DNA of 64,000 nt. Origin: Paracyclopina nana. Its lineage: Eukaryota; Arthropoda; Copepoda; Cyclopoida; Cyclopettidae. Numbering within the stretch: position 1 is the stretch's first letter; each line of letters begins with the position of its first letter. Where the stretch lies: NCBI GenBank assembly GCA_019096065.1, contig JAGUCH010000001.1, positions 3,100,001 to 3,164,000 on the forward strand. The letters run 5' to 3'. A program made the position numbers and the translations under genes. The notes under the pieces are model-generated. The model was not told the origin of the DNA. It saw only the letters and a program-made list of their open reading frames with translations, and did not search any database. Shown here piece by piece: positions 23,682 to 35,905 of this stretch.

Positions 23682-26600
23682 ATGAAGTCAGACCAGAAGC
23701 AGAGTGCATCCAAAGGCAAAATTGCCAAATCGGCCGACGATTCGGGTGATGAATCTCAGAATGCTGAGGCAGCAAAATCGCACTTTGAGCGCACTGGCTC
23801 CGCAAAATTGAATGATTCTCTGCGAAAAAGGCCACTTCAAGCAGCTTACATAACCATTGAAAAGGAGGACGGAAACTTGGAGCACATTCCTGTTACGGTC
23901 AATGATGATACATTCACCATCAAACAACCAATTTTATACTCCCTTCTTGAAATGGGTGAGCTTTCAAATGGAAAGGCAGTCTCACAAGCTCACTTTAGCA
24001 ATGTTCAACATGCTGCAATGCGAGTTTTACGTCGGGGCTCTAAAGAGTTGGATTTGGTGGTACCTGATGGTAAGTCTCAGAGGTCTGGCTCATTTCTCTC
24101 GCCTGGACTTGTGGAAGACTTGAAGAAAGATAAGAAAAGGATTGTTGCTAAGGGAGGACAGTGCAACATAACTTTGGATAACATTCCACAGAAGAAAGTA
24201 CAATTTTTCAAAGATATCTTCACCACCTGTGTGGATATGCAATGGAGATGGACCTTTTCAGCTTTCATTGCAAGCTTCTTCATCAGTTGGCTGGCCTTTG
24301 CTGTGGTTTACTATATTATAGCAGCTTACAGGGGTGATTTGCGTTCGGAGCATCTTCCCAGCTCTGAGGCATATAAATCAGGAGAATGGATTCCTTGTGT
24401 ATGGGCTTGTGAGGATTTCACATCCTATTTCTTATTCAGCATGGAAACTCAGCACACAATTGGGTAAGCTAGAAGTCATAAAATACAACTAGCTAAGCTG
24501 TTCAATCCATGTCTCAAAGCTGAGAGAGGATTACAAAAGGCCGTTCTTATATTGCCGGAAAAAGCTGAGCTAAGATAGGGTGCTGTTAACTCCTCCACGA
24601 CTTCTTTTTGCTATCTTATAGGGTAACATACAGAAGCAACAGCTGACCCCATTTGTAACAGGTCATGGGGGATTTTTACTAAGTAAAATGTTCCAGATGA
24701 GTACAGCTGATTTTCTCAATGGGTTGCGCTATAAGGCAGTGCTACGAAGTCGCGGAGGAATTTCGAGAATCGTAAGCTAAGGTAAAAAAGCTAAGCAAAC
24801 GCTCAACATTTAAAGCAAAGTAGCTGCTTTTTTAATGTTTTTACGGCAATATGAGAACGGCCTAATCTCTAAAACCTTAGGTCAGTAGTTTAACAGCTCA
24901 ATTTCATGTTCACCAGCTAGGTATATGGATTCTAGATTCAGCCATTTGAAGTTTGAATTCCTGTTGCTACACTTTTTTCTGTTTGCAAGTTCATAGAAAT
25001 TAGGGAAATACTTATTTATTTCGAGCTGGGTCAATAAAGTCAGGTCATTTAGTAGCTGAGCGAGGATTTTAAAATGGAAAACCCCCAAGTGCCACTTTAT
25101 AAGCACGAACAGAGTGAGTGCATTAAAAAACGATTGTTTTTTCCAGTTTGAAATCCGAGGTCAGCTATTTATTTACCAAATTTTATGTGCCCCAGCTCAA
25201 AATATACAATTTTAGATTCTGTAATACGATTTTTGAGTGTTTTAATGAAGTTACCGGGCTGGGGCAGCTTCGTCCAAGGATTAATACTCCAAACTTATAT
25301 TGGTTTAGTCTACCCTAACGAAAGGATGAGCCTTACAGCAAGAAAAGCCGGCCTGATAGGACCAACAAAAACATTCTGCTAAGTCTGTAATTTTGCGGGA
25401 TTCCTTACAAAGTTGCCTTAGATTAGAAAGTGGCTTAGTCTCTTCTGGAGATTTCATAGTGACCAAGCCACGGTTATTATGGATTCTTATGTACTGATTA
25501 GGTTGCGATGGAACTACATATGAATCGATAATGACCGTGGCGATGCCACTATGAAATCTCCAGAAGAGACTGAGCCAGTACCTGGGTTTCAAGATCTAAA
25601 GAACAAGATTTTAGGCCTGGTTCACCTGCGATATTATGATCAAAATATCGAGCGATATTATGCTGATATTTGCAAATATCAGGTACTTCCAACATCATTT
25701 TTTAGATTTTTTCTTCGAATTCGGTCTTTTGGCACCAAAAGCCGTCCTACAACAGTATCTAATTTCTCAGTTTCTCAGTATTTCGCTCCGATATTTTGTC
25801 AAAATATCTGATATTATGAGCAGGTGAACCATGCATTAATACCTAACAGCTTCAAAATAAGGCAACGAGAAATTGAAGTTTTCACAACATATTTTTGTTA
25901 ATGGAAAGCACATGTTTATGCAGAATGCGGCTCTGAAAATGCACTCAGCGGGCTGCTCTTAAGAATTGAATAAATGGGCCTAATTGGCTGTAGTGTGGTT
26001 GCAATTTAGGAGCCGCACCCTGTATTATTATGGCTAGAGAAAATTCATATTTATGAAATAATAATGAAGTTCCTGCGAGTTTTCTATTGAAAGTTACATT
26101 TTATTTTGGAAGACTCTTTTCAGAACTAAAAGATCTTAAATAACCATTCGACTAGATTTTAAAAGCTAGGAATAAAGACTTGATGTTTTTTTCAATGTAG
26201 ATCTTAAAACCCAGATGGCTAGATGTATTTAGCTTTAGCATCCAAACCTTTAGATCTTGAGACCCAGAGCCAAAAAAGTGTAGGCTTTAAAACCCACCAT
26301 GATTTTAGATCCTAAAACTTACCCCTATTTTAGGCCGGAGTGACTTCTCCCAACTTTTCTCGTAAGGTAAGACAAGAAAGTAACGAAAAAGTAGAGTAGA
26401 TGAAGAGACCATATTAAGCTATAACAAAGATATGGCAAAAATGATCAGGTTTGCAACCACTGAGTTACAAGTCTTTTTGAGAAGCTACATGTATTGCTAC
26501 GCTGGTGATTTTAATGCCAACTTAAGATAAGTTTCTAGTTTTTGCTAGTTATTATGAGAAAAAGCTGAAAGATTGCCAACTGATAACAAATAATTTCCAG

Positions 26601-27926
26601 AGCCAATCATTTTTCATAATTTTAGTTCAATTTTTTCTCCAAATTGACTATTTATACATAAAAAAAGGACAAAAAGTTTGGGAGCATTGCAAAAAGTTTC
26701 AGCGGCAGCAAAGAAAAGGAAAATCAGAAAAGTTTCACAAGTAGGCATTTGGGAGTACTCCTATTTGGAGCCACCCAGTCAGGTTAGAGCCACAGCCAAA
26801 TCTGGTCAACCTAGCTCAAAACCGGATTTTTCTAGCTTGACCACAAGTTAAAAATACCAAACCTTCACAGAATTATCAAATCGGCTGCATGGAATTACTT
26901 TTTTAAGAGATTTGAAATTAATTTTGCAAGAAAGCTCACAACCACAGCTTTCCAATTAGCATGCTACATTTTCTAGCTTGCGTAGTTCTGAAGATGAAAT
27001 ATGAGGGTAACATTCCTTCATGTTACGGGAAAAGATTGCATTGAAATAATAGTTTGTAGTAATTCCCTACTTTGGCATTCCAAATCAACACAACAAGCCC
27101 CCAAAAACCTTTATTGGAAAGAAAGTAGCGAAATAGACCAAAAAGGCTTTAAATTGATGCTTTTCAATCTCATTTTCGGTATGTACATTCAAAACTGGTT
27201 CTTATGCATAATCTTTACAGCTATGGATCGCGCCAAACAACAGAAAAATGTCCTGAGACCATCATAGTGGTTTGCCTTCAGAGCATCATCGGAGTGCTCA
27301 TTACTACGTGTATGGCTGGTATCGTGTTTGCCAAACTTGCCCGCCCAAAGGCGCGTACCCATACAGTCATGTTTTCCAAGAATGCCGTCATCTCCATGAG
27401 GAACAACCAACTGTGGCTCATGTTCAGGGTAGTGAACATGAGGAAGTCGCATCTGATTGAGTCGCACTGCAGAGCAATCTTGATTTCACACAAGAAAATT
27501 TCTGCCGAAGGAGAAATTATTTCTTATGAAAGCAAAGAGCTGCCAATCACAACCACATCTTTTGGGGATTGTGAAGAGGATGAGTTTGTGACTGAGGATA
27601 GAACTACACTCATTTTCCCCACAACTGTGGCACATCGGATCGACAAAGACAGCCCCTTTTACAACATGGGCCCCAAGGAGATTTTGGCTGCCAAATTTGA
27701 AATCTTTGTCACGCTCGAGGGTACGGTTGAGCCCACAGGCAATGCAATGCAATCACGCTCTTCCTACTTGTCTAATGAAATCTTATGGGCGTACCGGTTC
27801 AAGAACATGGTTAGCTACAGCAAAGCACGAGGGACGTATGTTGTTGACTGCTCTTGCCTCAATGCTGTCTTGCCCGATGACACTCCAAGAATATCAAGGA
27901 AAATGTTTGACGATAAAAAAGTATAA
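23682..27926 (+). CDS. Irk: Inward-rectifier potassium channel (Kir)
   Basis: Two exons, 23682-24463 and 27221-27926, are joined in phase within the selectivity filter codon (GG|C); 495 aa. A long N-terminus (about 150 residues) precedes the Kir core: KDIFTTCVDMQWRW (slide helix), TM1 TFSAFIASFFISWLAFAVVY, pore loop ETQHTIGYG (residues 255-263), TM2 IIVVCLQSIIGVLITTCMAG, then cytoplasmic ARTHTVMFSKNAVISMRNNQ and RVVNMRKSHLIESHCRA. Four subunits form a K+ channel in the plasma membrane. The rectification position equivalent to Kir2.1 Asp172 is Thr289, which suggests weak inward rectification. The residue before TIGYG is His rather than Thr. The 2.76-kb intron carries three repeat structures. 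It has no acidic ER-export or PDZ-type C-terminus; it ends DDKKV. Confidence 0.94.
24538..24863. mobile_element. Foldback/MITE-like element, family 1 copy A
   Basis: Termini are inverted copies of AGGCCGTTCTTATATTGCCG and CGGCAATATGAGAACGGCCT. Near its right end it carries the subterminal stretch AGCTAAGCAAACGCTCAACA that is also in the copy at 35639-35905. It is non-coding and lies in the Kir intron. No target duplication is obvious. Confidence 0.7.
25434..25574. repeat. Near-perfect hairpin with about 60-bp arms
   Basis: The outer 28 bp of the left arm (25434-25461, containing TCTCTTCTGGAGATTTCATA) and of the right arm (25547-25574) are inverted copies with one mismatch. Similarity continues inward over the full 60 bp (25434-25493 and 25515-25574) with a loop of about 20 bp. 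It lies in the Kir intron, 38 bp before a MITE-like copy. Confidence 0.8.
25613..25830. mobile_element. MITE-like element, family 2, fullest copy
   Basis: It begins AGGCCTGGTTCACCTGCGAT and ends CAGGTGAACC, an inverted terminal pair. Inside, GATATTTGCAAATATCAG and TCTCAGTATTTCGCTCCGAT are shared with the copies near 32.5, 33.5 and 38.6 kb. 218 bp, non-coding, in the Kir intron. Confidence 0.75.
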
Positions 27927-28168
27927 TACCCAGAAAGAAAAAAATGCAAACAAAGTGGAGGAGGTTGGATCAATGATGAGAGCTGAGACAAAAAACAATT
28001 AATAACATTCCATCAACCGACGTAATTACTTGCATCCGTAATGCAAATTGCAACTTCAACAACCTTCTATAGCTTAATTCTTGTGAAAACAATCATTTAT
28101 TTTATGCTTGCTCAGCGCAACAATGATTTGTAAGTAACGCAACCTTTCACATACTTTTTTATGTTTGT

Positions 28169-28174
28169 AATAAA
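28169..28174 (+). terminator. Poly(A) signal of the Kir gene
   Basis: AATAAA about 240 nt after the Kir stop codon. Confidence 0.5.
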
Positions 28175-31100
28175 TGGTTTGGATATTAGATCAATTGGCG
28201 AATACTGTGTGAAGCTAAGTGTACATAAGGCTATACTTATGAGTCTGGTAAGTTCACAGCTAGTTTGCTAAGGCCTGTCATCCTTTTAAGTGGAAATGTT
28301 TTTGCCGCAGGATAATGCAAAGAAATCCAATGGCAAAAACTTGACATTTCATTTAATGTTACGCGACAATTGAATCGAGGAAGTTATTTCTAGAAGCATC
28401 TCTCTTTTTACTCCAGAGCAAAAACGAAAGAGTCACAAGAAGCAGTTATATTGAAGCAGTTGAAGTGACTCAAAATTGATATAAGTTACGACAAATATCG
28501 TTCCAAAAGGTCATGCGAGTTGACAACAATTTTAAATTGTAGGCCACAGACAAAAACAGCGTTTTCTTGTCATCCAACCAACATGGCATTCGAATTCCAT
28601 CGGCACACACAACTTCCTGAGCGAGCGTATCCATAATTGGGAGCATCACCATTTTAAGCCTCATTAATCAATCTACAATGAGGCTTCGAACGAACCATTA
28701 ATAAAAAGTGCACCATCATTGTGAGGCTCGGGAAAAAACATAGAGAATACGAGGCCGACTCATTGAAATTGAAGAAGCGTACTGAAAAACATTACGAAAT
28801 GTTGGAATGAATTGAACTTCACAGAAGGCGAATGAGCCAAAAATGAAGAATGCAAATGAATAGCAAGGGTTCTACTATATCACCGAGATAGTGATTAAGG
28901 AGGCCCAAGGCATGGTAACTGCATGCACAGTTCAACAGTTATGCTGGGCCCTAATTGTGAATGATTTCTGTCGCGCACGTCATTTCCTGTTTTAGAGGGC
29001 AATTATCATTAGCCATGGTAATTTGCAGGTGAATTAGGCTGCATAACGATATAGCACGAGGAGGAGCAAACAAACAACCAAGATGAAAAATAATGGCTTC
29101 AAAATCCATCTAAGGAGAGCAATCCTCAAACCATCACCACGGTTTCACCATGATTAAATAAATGCAACAACTCCCATCTTTTACAAGGTACCCATAGCAA
29201 AAGTTTACCACCAAGTTCTTTGACTTGTTTACTTATGGTTGAATTGCAAAGTACATCATCTATTCCGCAAGGTTAGCAATTGCAGGCACACGTACTATGT
29301 TATTGAAAGGAATCTTTGTCTTTTTTGCCTTTTTGCAATTCAACATCTGAAGATGTGCGTGGTTTGCATCATGACCCCCATTTTTATTCAACGTGGCCAT
29401 TCTCCTCATGACTAACAAGGCCGGTCTGCAAAATAGGAGTAGCGAATTTCCTGCCTGTCATCATTTTTGCAACTCGCCACAATGCGAAAAAAGAACTCTG
29501 GACGCTGACGTTACATACTATTGTGAATGGTGGCCATTTTTATTGCAAAACAGTGATGGCTTACAATAATTCAAAGAGTTTTTGCACATGACAGTTTCCG
29601 AATATTTTTTTATAGCTAACGAAAAGTAGGATCGAGAGAGGTCAATTTATCTAGAAGAAGAACTTGTCATCCTTCATTTAGTGTTCGGTTAAAATTTCAC
29701 AGTTTATGGGGTCATAAAATTGCCTGCTTATAACATGTATACTCTCTTCCTTCCGATCCAATCAAGCATAAACCAAATTAGTTTTGTCGTAAATGCCCCC
29801 AGGAGCCCTTTTTACTCATCACAGAGGCACGTCGCGTACTCCCATAATCGTGATACCTTTTCACCATAATTCAACCCAATGCGTAATGGCCTCCTGCATT
29901 CTTTGACTCTGAAAGGTGTCCCTTTTAGCAACTTGCCACCTTAACAAAGAAATATTGAGATAGCTGTCTATCTGCTGCCCTGAAGTCTTAACTCTTGTTT
30001 TCCTGGGTTTGATTTGTTACACGAGCCTTAGGCTCTGACCGTCAGCTTTTTATACCATGGTGTCGTGATGATCGAGCTACATCTTCTTCCTCATTTCTTG
30101 TTGCTGGCACCATTTGGAAGATGACGATGATTAAAAAGGCCAATTTGTGGCCTGGTCACACGTGATCTCGTGTTGAATTAATTTTTGCAATAAATGTCAA
30201 TATTCTCATTTGCCACGCTGCCCGCTCTTCTTCGCGTCTCTGTTGTAATCGAATTACCAGCCTCAGAAATTAGGATCGCATGACCAACTGCTCAAGTCCA
30301 AGCCTATAATTTGACTATTTCAACAGCTGTTCCAGCATGAAGAAGACATCACCGCCTCTTCTTGCTTTAATGATGGCTTGTAGATCATCGCTAGGGTTTT
30401 TTTCCTCTCAGAAATGCACACATTCCACAGATCCAAGCAGTCAAAAAATCATCAAATCAAGAATTTCAGATTGACTATGCACGACATTTATCAACTGATG
30501 CGTTTCATAGCCTTAACGAAGAATCGCAAGCCCCTGGGGCACTTGTCAGCCGTCCTCGATTCAGCTGTGATTAAATGTTATTTCTATCCTCATCCCATTA
30601 TACAGCAAACATCGAGTGGCTGGAAGCTTGTAGAACAAATGGCAAGAAACTAGTAAGGACAGCGCCGATAATTAAGTTAGATTACGCGCGCGTTAGTTTG
30701 ATCGCATGATTTTACTCTGAACGGCCTTCAAAGGCTTATCTTTTAGCATGGTGCAAATTGGCGCAAAATCCCGCTCAAGCTCGGAGGTAAATAGAGGGTC
30801 AGGGTCATTTAGTACAGGAGAAGATGTCTTGACTGACAATAGGATGCAGCAGCAGAGACTCTTTGGCAACTACAATAGAAGAAATGTTGCCTGCCTGACA
30901 GTCCATGTCACAATTCCATGGTAATGAACAATAACAAAAATACCGACCGTTAAAATAAGGAGGAAAAGTAAACCGCGGTACTCAATAAATTCAAGGAGAA
31001 ATTGCAAAATTTATTGATGGGTCGGGAAGCCCACATCAAGTAACCAATTCCTGCCTGCTGCTATATGCACCACATAGCACAGAAGAATACTCGCTTCAGC

Positions 31101-32494
31101 TCTTTCTTCGTAAACTAACTGAGAAATAACGACCAAAATATGCTAATTAAATGCTTTTGCATTTATACTAATGAGACTTTTTTACTTGGTAATCAGCACC
31201 GCATGAACTCCCTGTTAAAAGTTCACGAGCGAATAATTACGATCGGCTCTTTGAAAGGTCCCCAAACCAAAGTAGCCTCTAACTCGAAATCGTATACTGC
31301 CAATGGAATATCTTTTTATAGTTTATCGGAAGTAGCTCCTGTCAACTGTTAGGTCGCTCGTTCGTGCCTGCATGATTGCTACTATGGGTCGTCAAGAAAA
31401 AAGTAAGTTGCGGTTCCAGGCTGATATACATACCTCATTTTCAGAGCGTTTATGCTACGAAATAATGATGATCCTGAACAGCTACAATCCATTATGGCGA
31501 AATGTGGTTCGAGGGCATCGTGTTGTTGCCAAAAGAACGTGAGCCATTTGTATATGCGAGCGCAGTTTTTGTCAGTTTTGGTTGAGGATGGGCAATTTAC
31601 CCATTACCGAGACACCCTCTAGGAAGAGACCGCAAATTGGAGACAATAAAAATTCAGCCCAGACAGATGTAGCAGGAGAACAACATAAAAAAGTTGAAAT
31701 GAGCCCAACGTGGCTTTTCAACGGAGAATTGGTTTTTTGAGGTAGATGGTTGTTTACAAGGAAATCGGAGTCATCAAAACCGTAATATGTCATTGTTTCC
31801 GTGAGCAGCTAATTGAATTCTCTAAATTGACAATGGTTCAAAGAACCAAAAACTGTCCTATACAGGCACTCGATAAACAGCAAATATTGAAAGAAATTTA
31901 ATTTTACGCACAACAAAAATCATCTTGTATCAATATCAAGGCTGAAACCACAGTCCTTCCATTTTCATGACAAGAATAGTATGAATCTGAAGAGGATACA
32001 TAAATAGACCATAAAAGAGAATGTCACGTGAAAGAGGCCTTTACACGTAATGGTTATTTAAAGGCTATTTGAGAGCCCTTAAAATGTTTCGTCAATTAAG
32101 AAGTCTTCATTCTGCTGCTTGAATGCAAATAACTGCCGTCATCATTTTGCAAACCACCATTTTACGTTGCAGCACGGACGCAAAGTGACGCGTCTTGATG
32201 CATCGGCGATTCTTGCGTTAACTCATTGTTGCCCCAAGAATTTTCGAACGCACAGTCTATCTCGGTGATTTCAATGCTAAGGATCATGTGATTGGCTTTG
32301 GCCTTACTTTTGGCCTGTACTCATTACATTAAACGTCTTCAGCAGTGTAAGGTAAGAATATTGCTCTATCATAATTTTTTTCTTCTAAGCAAAAAAGAAA
32401 ATTAGTAGACGACTTAACAAATTGGTAAGTTTGGGCCACATTTTTAATCAGCCAAATGTAAAAATTGTTTGATAAATTACAAAAAATATATTTA

Positions 32495-32645
32495 GAGCCT
32501 GTTCAGCTGCTTATTATGGCTAATATTTTGGCAAAATATCGGAGAGAAATACTGAGAAACTGAGAATTTTTATATTGGTGCAGGATGGCTTTTGGAGCCA
32601 ATAGACCGATTCCGAAGCCAAAATCTGAAAAAGGGCCCAAGACAC
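32495..32645. mobile_element. MITE-like element, family 2, partial reverse copy
   Basis: AATATTTTGGCAAAATATCGG, GAAATACTGAGAAACTGAGA and GGCTTTTGGAGCCAA are the reverse complement of the right half of the copy at 25613-25830. The left half of the family is missing here. Ends are approximate. Confidence 0.6.
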
Positions 32646-33427
32646 AGATTCTCTGAAAAAAGTCCCACAAGGTACTTTCATTGATTAGGCTATGGTTCAG
32701 ATAGCTTCATAAACAAGGCAATTACAATAGCGCCTAAGTGGAGCTAATAAGCGAGCTCTAAGCGATGACTTCACAACAATTTGGCAGTTAAGCAAGGCAA
32801 ATCAAAGTTGGCTCATTTTTCAGTGATCTCTTACGTAGGGTTCACCATCTTATTACATGGATGATGTTTTGGCCAAGATGATCTATAATATAAGGTGACA
32901 TACTAGCTGAGCTTCACTTCTATGAGCTGTCGGACTATACTGTGGTACCCCGTTTGACGAAAAAAAATTGAACACTGTGAATTTTATCAAGATTAACAAT
33001 TTCATTTTTTGCCAGAGTTTCACAGAAAACGCCAAAATGGAGAGCTTTTGAGAAGTAAAAAAAATCTGACAACACTCACTTCAAAACAAAACAGTTTCAG
33101 CAAAAATTAGCCACATTGGATTTAAAGGAGTAGATGAGAAAAGTAGCAAAGATGCTGTAAGTAGCCCATCCTGTTTTTAAAGCCTGGGCTAGAAAATTCA
33201 ATGTCATTGAAGTTAAAGTTGATTATATTATAAATTGATAATCATATCCAAGCTAAAATTGCATTTCAAAATGAAAAATTATTAGAGAATAATATTAGAA
33301 ATCATTAGCTCCAGCATTCTTTCTACTTTAGTTCCCTCTTTTAGTAATAGCAGCGCCACCGCAGTTATGACGAACAGATTTCGTGATTTTGTGTCTATTT
33401 GTTCCGTCAAGAATAGCCTTACGAGAT

Positions 33428-33628
33428 GGGGCTGGTTTTGGCAAAATATCAGAGAGATTAATACTGAGAAAACTGAGAGTTCTGAAACTGTAGTTGGAGG
33501 CTTTTCGTAACAAAAGTTCCATTCTAAAGAAAAAGGCTGAGAAACGTTTTCGCGAATTCCTGATATTTGCAAATACCAGCATGATATAGAGCAATTTTAT
33601 GTTCATACTATCGAAGGTGAACCGGGCC
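33428..33628. mobile_element. MITE-like element, family 2, reverse copy
   Basis: Reverse orientation. TTTTGGCAAAATATCAGAGA and ACTGAGAAAACTGAGAG lie at the left, CCTGATATTTGCAAATACCAG in the middle, and GAAGGTGAACCGGGCC at the right end match the family across its length. It is more decayed than the copy at 25.6 kb. Confidence 0.65.
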
Positions 33629-33918
33629 ACTAGAATTCACAAGAGATGCCTAATTATTCTTATTTCCAATTTAGTGCAAATCTTAGGATGGTTCGTTTAG
33701 CTTTACTTTACTTAAGCTTTGCTTTATTGAGGGAAATGCCTATAATTGAGAATATTTTTTACGACAATATCATTGTAGATAAACTTAAAAAATATGCACA
33801 TGTATCCTTACATTGGAATGCTAAAATTATAAGAACTCTTCTAAACGAGCCAGCTCGCATTTAAATTAATACTAGATAAGATATCACCCAGATATGACAC
33901 AATTGAGCACAGCAAAAA

Positions 33919-34227
33919 TCAGATTCTGACGTATCTTCGGACAGTTTTGCCACTTTCACTCACATCTACAAGCTTGTCTTTGGCCTTACTCTCAAATAGC
34001 ACTTGATTTCTTCTCCTGATCAAGAATCCTCCACCATAACTCTTGGTTAGCTCTAAGGTCATTGTGTCACTTTGGAGATTTTCCATTGGTGGATAGCTCA
34101 CAAATTTGGACGGTTTAAACACAACTCGACCAATGTTTCTGTTGGTTATTGGTATAGCGTTGGCTTGACCCAAAAATTCGACAGCCGAGCATACTACCAA
34201 GAAAACCGTCGTCAGTGCTGATAGCAT
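33919..34227 (-). CDS. Small secreted protein of unknown function, peptide-precursor-like
   Basis: One exon of 102 aa runs from ATG at 34227 to TGA at 33919. The N-terminus is a textbook signal peptide (MLSALTTVFLVVCSAVEFLG), with likely cleavage after QANA. The mature part of about 78 residues has no Cys. It contains KSYGGGFLIRRRNQ and ends VRRYVRI, so there are two basic cleavage-like sites (RRR, RR) but no Gly for amidation. I do not recognise the family. The case for a real gene is the promoter: a TATA box and a TCAGTC initiator are correctly spaced 5' of it, giving a 5' UTR of about 120 nt. A neuropeptide precursor or a cuticle or matrix peptide are both possible. Confidence 0.6.
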   Translation of the reverse strand: MLSALTTVFLVVCSAVEFLGQANAIPITNRNIGRVVFKPSKFVSYPPMENLQSDTMTLELTKSYGGGFLIRRRNQVLFESKAKDKLVDVSESGKTVRRYVRI

Positions 34228-34347
34228 AATTTGCACAAAATTTTTCCGGATATTCAAGCGGAAAACCTTGATGCAGTTCGCATGCAAATCGGAAATTGGG
34301 GTATTCTTCACGAGATTCACAGTTTTCACGTGCAACGCAAGTTTTTG

Positions 34348-34383
34348 ACTGATTGTGACCTCTTCCCAAGTTCCAGTTTTATA
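34348..34383 (-). promoter_or_regulatory. Core promoter: TATA box plus arthropod TCAGT initiator
   Basis: Read on the minus strand, TATAAAA lies at 34383-34377 and ATCAGTC places the +1 A at 34350, 33 nt from the first T of the TATA box. TCAGTY is the consensus arthropod initiator. The secreted-protein ATG is 123 nt downstream. Confidence 0.65.
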
Positions 34384-35638
34384 GCTCAGAGCTTTTGTAT
34401 GTCAACATGAAAGCTAATGCTGATCTCAATTCTATAGAACCGGTTTTTCAGACGAGGATGTTAAATTGATGAATTTGTGTTAATTAGGCTTGATAACTTC
34501 TTTGCTACATTTCAAATCTTAGTATATTAGCTCAGTTTTCGTTATTTGAGCATTGCCTCATATTAGATACCTTGTCAAGCAAAATTAGGCCTAGGCTCAT
34601 TATCTTCTGTGTTTTTGATCGTAGCATGGTTGCGGTTGTTATCGGTTCTTTTTTACTGACGAGGTTGCGACGCAGATGATAATGAGCCCTAGATACTACT
34701 TCCAACATGTATACAATGTGATGATCATATTTATTTTTACGCTTATCGTATGAAGAATTGATCTAGAAAATAAAATCGACGGAGCGCACGTACTTCGGTG
34801 ACCAGTTTGCTTTTTCTCGCTAGACCCCACGACATCCCGAAAAAGTGAATCTGCATCGGACTATCTGAAGCCCGGTTCCGACTACAAAATAAGTATAGTA
34901 TAAGTACGATTAATCAGTATAGTATGGTGCAGCTAAGCGCGCGAGCTGGCACGGACCATACTATGCTTATAAGTATAAGTAAGGTGTCTACATAATTGGC
35001 AGCTAAGCATAGGCAAAACTTTGATTGGTCATTTCTAAGCAACTTCTCAACTGATTCAAGCCAAAATAGGTAGTATTAATTTTGAGTTGTCAAATATTTG
35101 TTCCGATTCCGAGGTCACAAATTGAAAGATCGGTTTTAGCAAAGCAAATTAAGTTAATTTAATTATAGGAAAATTCGGTACCACTTAACAGACACTGATT
35201 TTTAGTCAACTCTTAATCAGTGCGGCTTGGGTAGCAATCGAAGATTGAAATCACAAAGAAAAGAGCCAACAAAGTTGATTTACTACTTAATAGCTTTGCT
35301 TAGCTTAGCTGCTTAGTTGCTGATGGATCCACATACTAGTAAAAATAAGAAGTAGGCTGCCTATTAAATTGTCGTTCAAAAGCATGCATAAGTTTTTCCA
35401 TCTTAATTTGTCATCAGAAATATTATGCACTCAGTAAAAGTTTTAGCAACATATTACGCAACGTATCATCTCTATGATAGAGAGACTTATACGCATTTGG
35501 AACAATGACATAATGCAACAATTCAAAATATGTTCTGTAAACACAGCGCATAGAAGGAAAAATGCAGAACTAGAACTGAACTCAATGTTTGGTAACTCAA
35601 ATCCCATGGCAAATTTTTTTTGCTATAGGGCTCCATTG

Positions 35639-35905
35639 GGCCGTTCTCATATTGCCAGAAATAGTTAAGCTAGGGTAAAAACAGCTAAGCTAAGGTAAAA
35701 ACAGCTAATCTAAGGTAAAAATAGCTAAGCAAACGCTCAACATTTAAAGCAAAGCAGCTGCTTTTTTATGTTGAGCGAAATTACCCAACGCAAACCAGTT
35801 ATTTAGCTCAACATTTCGAAGATGCAGCTGCTTTGCTTTAATGTTGAGCGTTTGCTTAGCTATTTTTACCTTAGCTTAGCTTTTTCCGGCAATATGAGAA
35901 CGGCC
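35639..35905. mobile_element. Foldback/MITE-like element, family 1 copy B
   Basis: It starts GGCCGTTCTCATATTGCC and ends with the reverse complement GGCAATATGAGAACGGCC. Both arms carry AGCAAACGCTCAACATT and GCAGCTGCTTT in opposite orientation, so the element is close to a full palindrome of 267 bp. The left arm also has three tandem copies of AGCTAAGCTAAGGTAAAAAC-like units. Confidence 0.8.

Larger units (their letters stand above)
27927..33918. other. Intergenic, about 6 kb, two decayed MITE-like copies, no gene recognised
   Basis: It holds the Kir 3' UTR (AATAAA at 28169), then A+T-rich sequence with frequent stops in all frames. Two family-2 repeat copies lie near its right end. A possible AATAAA on the minus strand at 33723-33728 would serve the small secreted gene. 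Confidence 0.5.

Noticed and set aside
34000-34020. SYGGGFL in the small secreted protein as an enkephalin-like peptide
   Set aside because: The opioid core is YGGF; here there is an extra Gly, no dibasic site before the Tyr and no repeated copies. Chance similarity is more likely.
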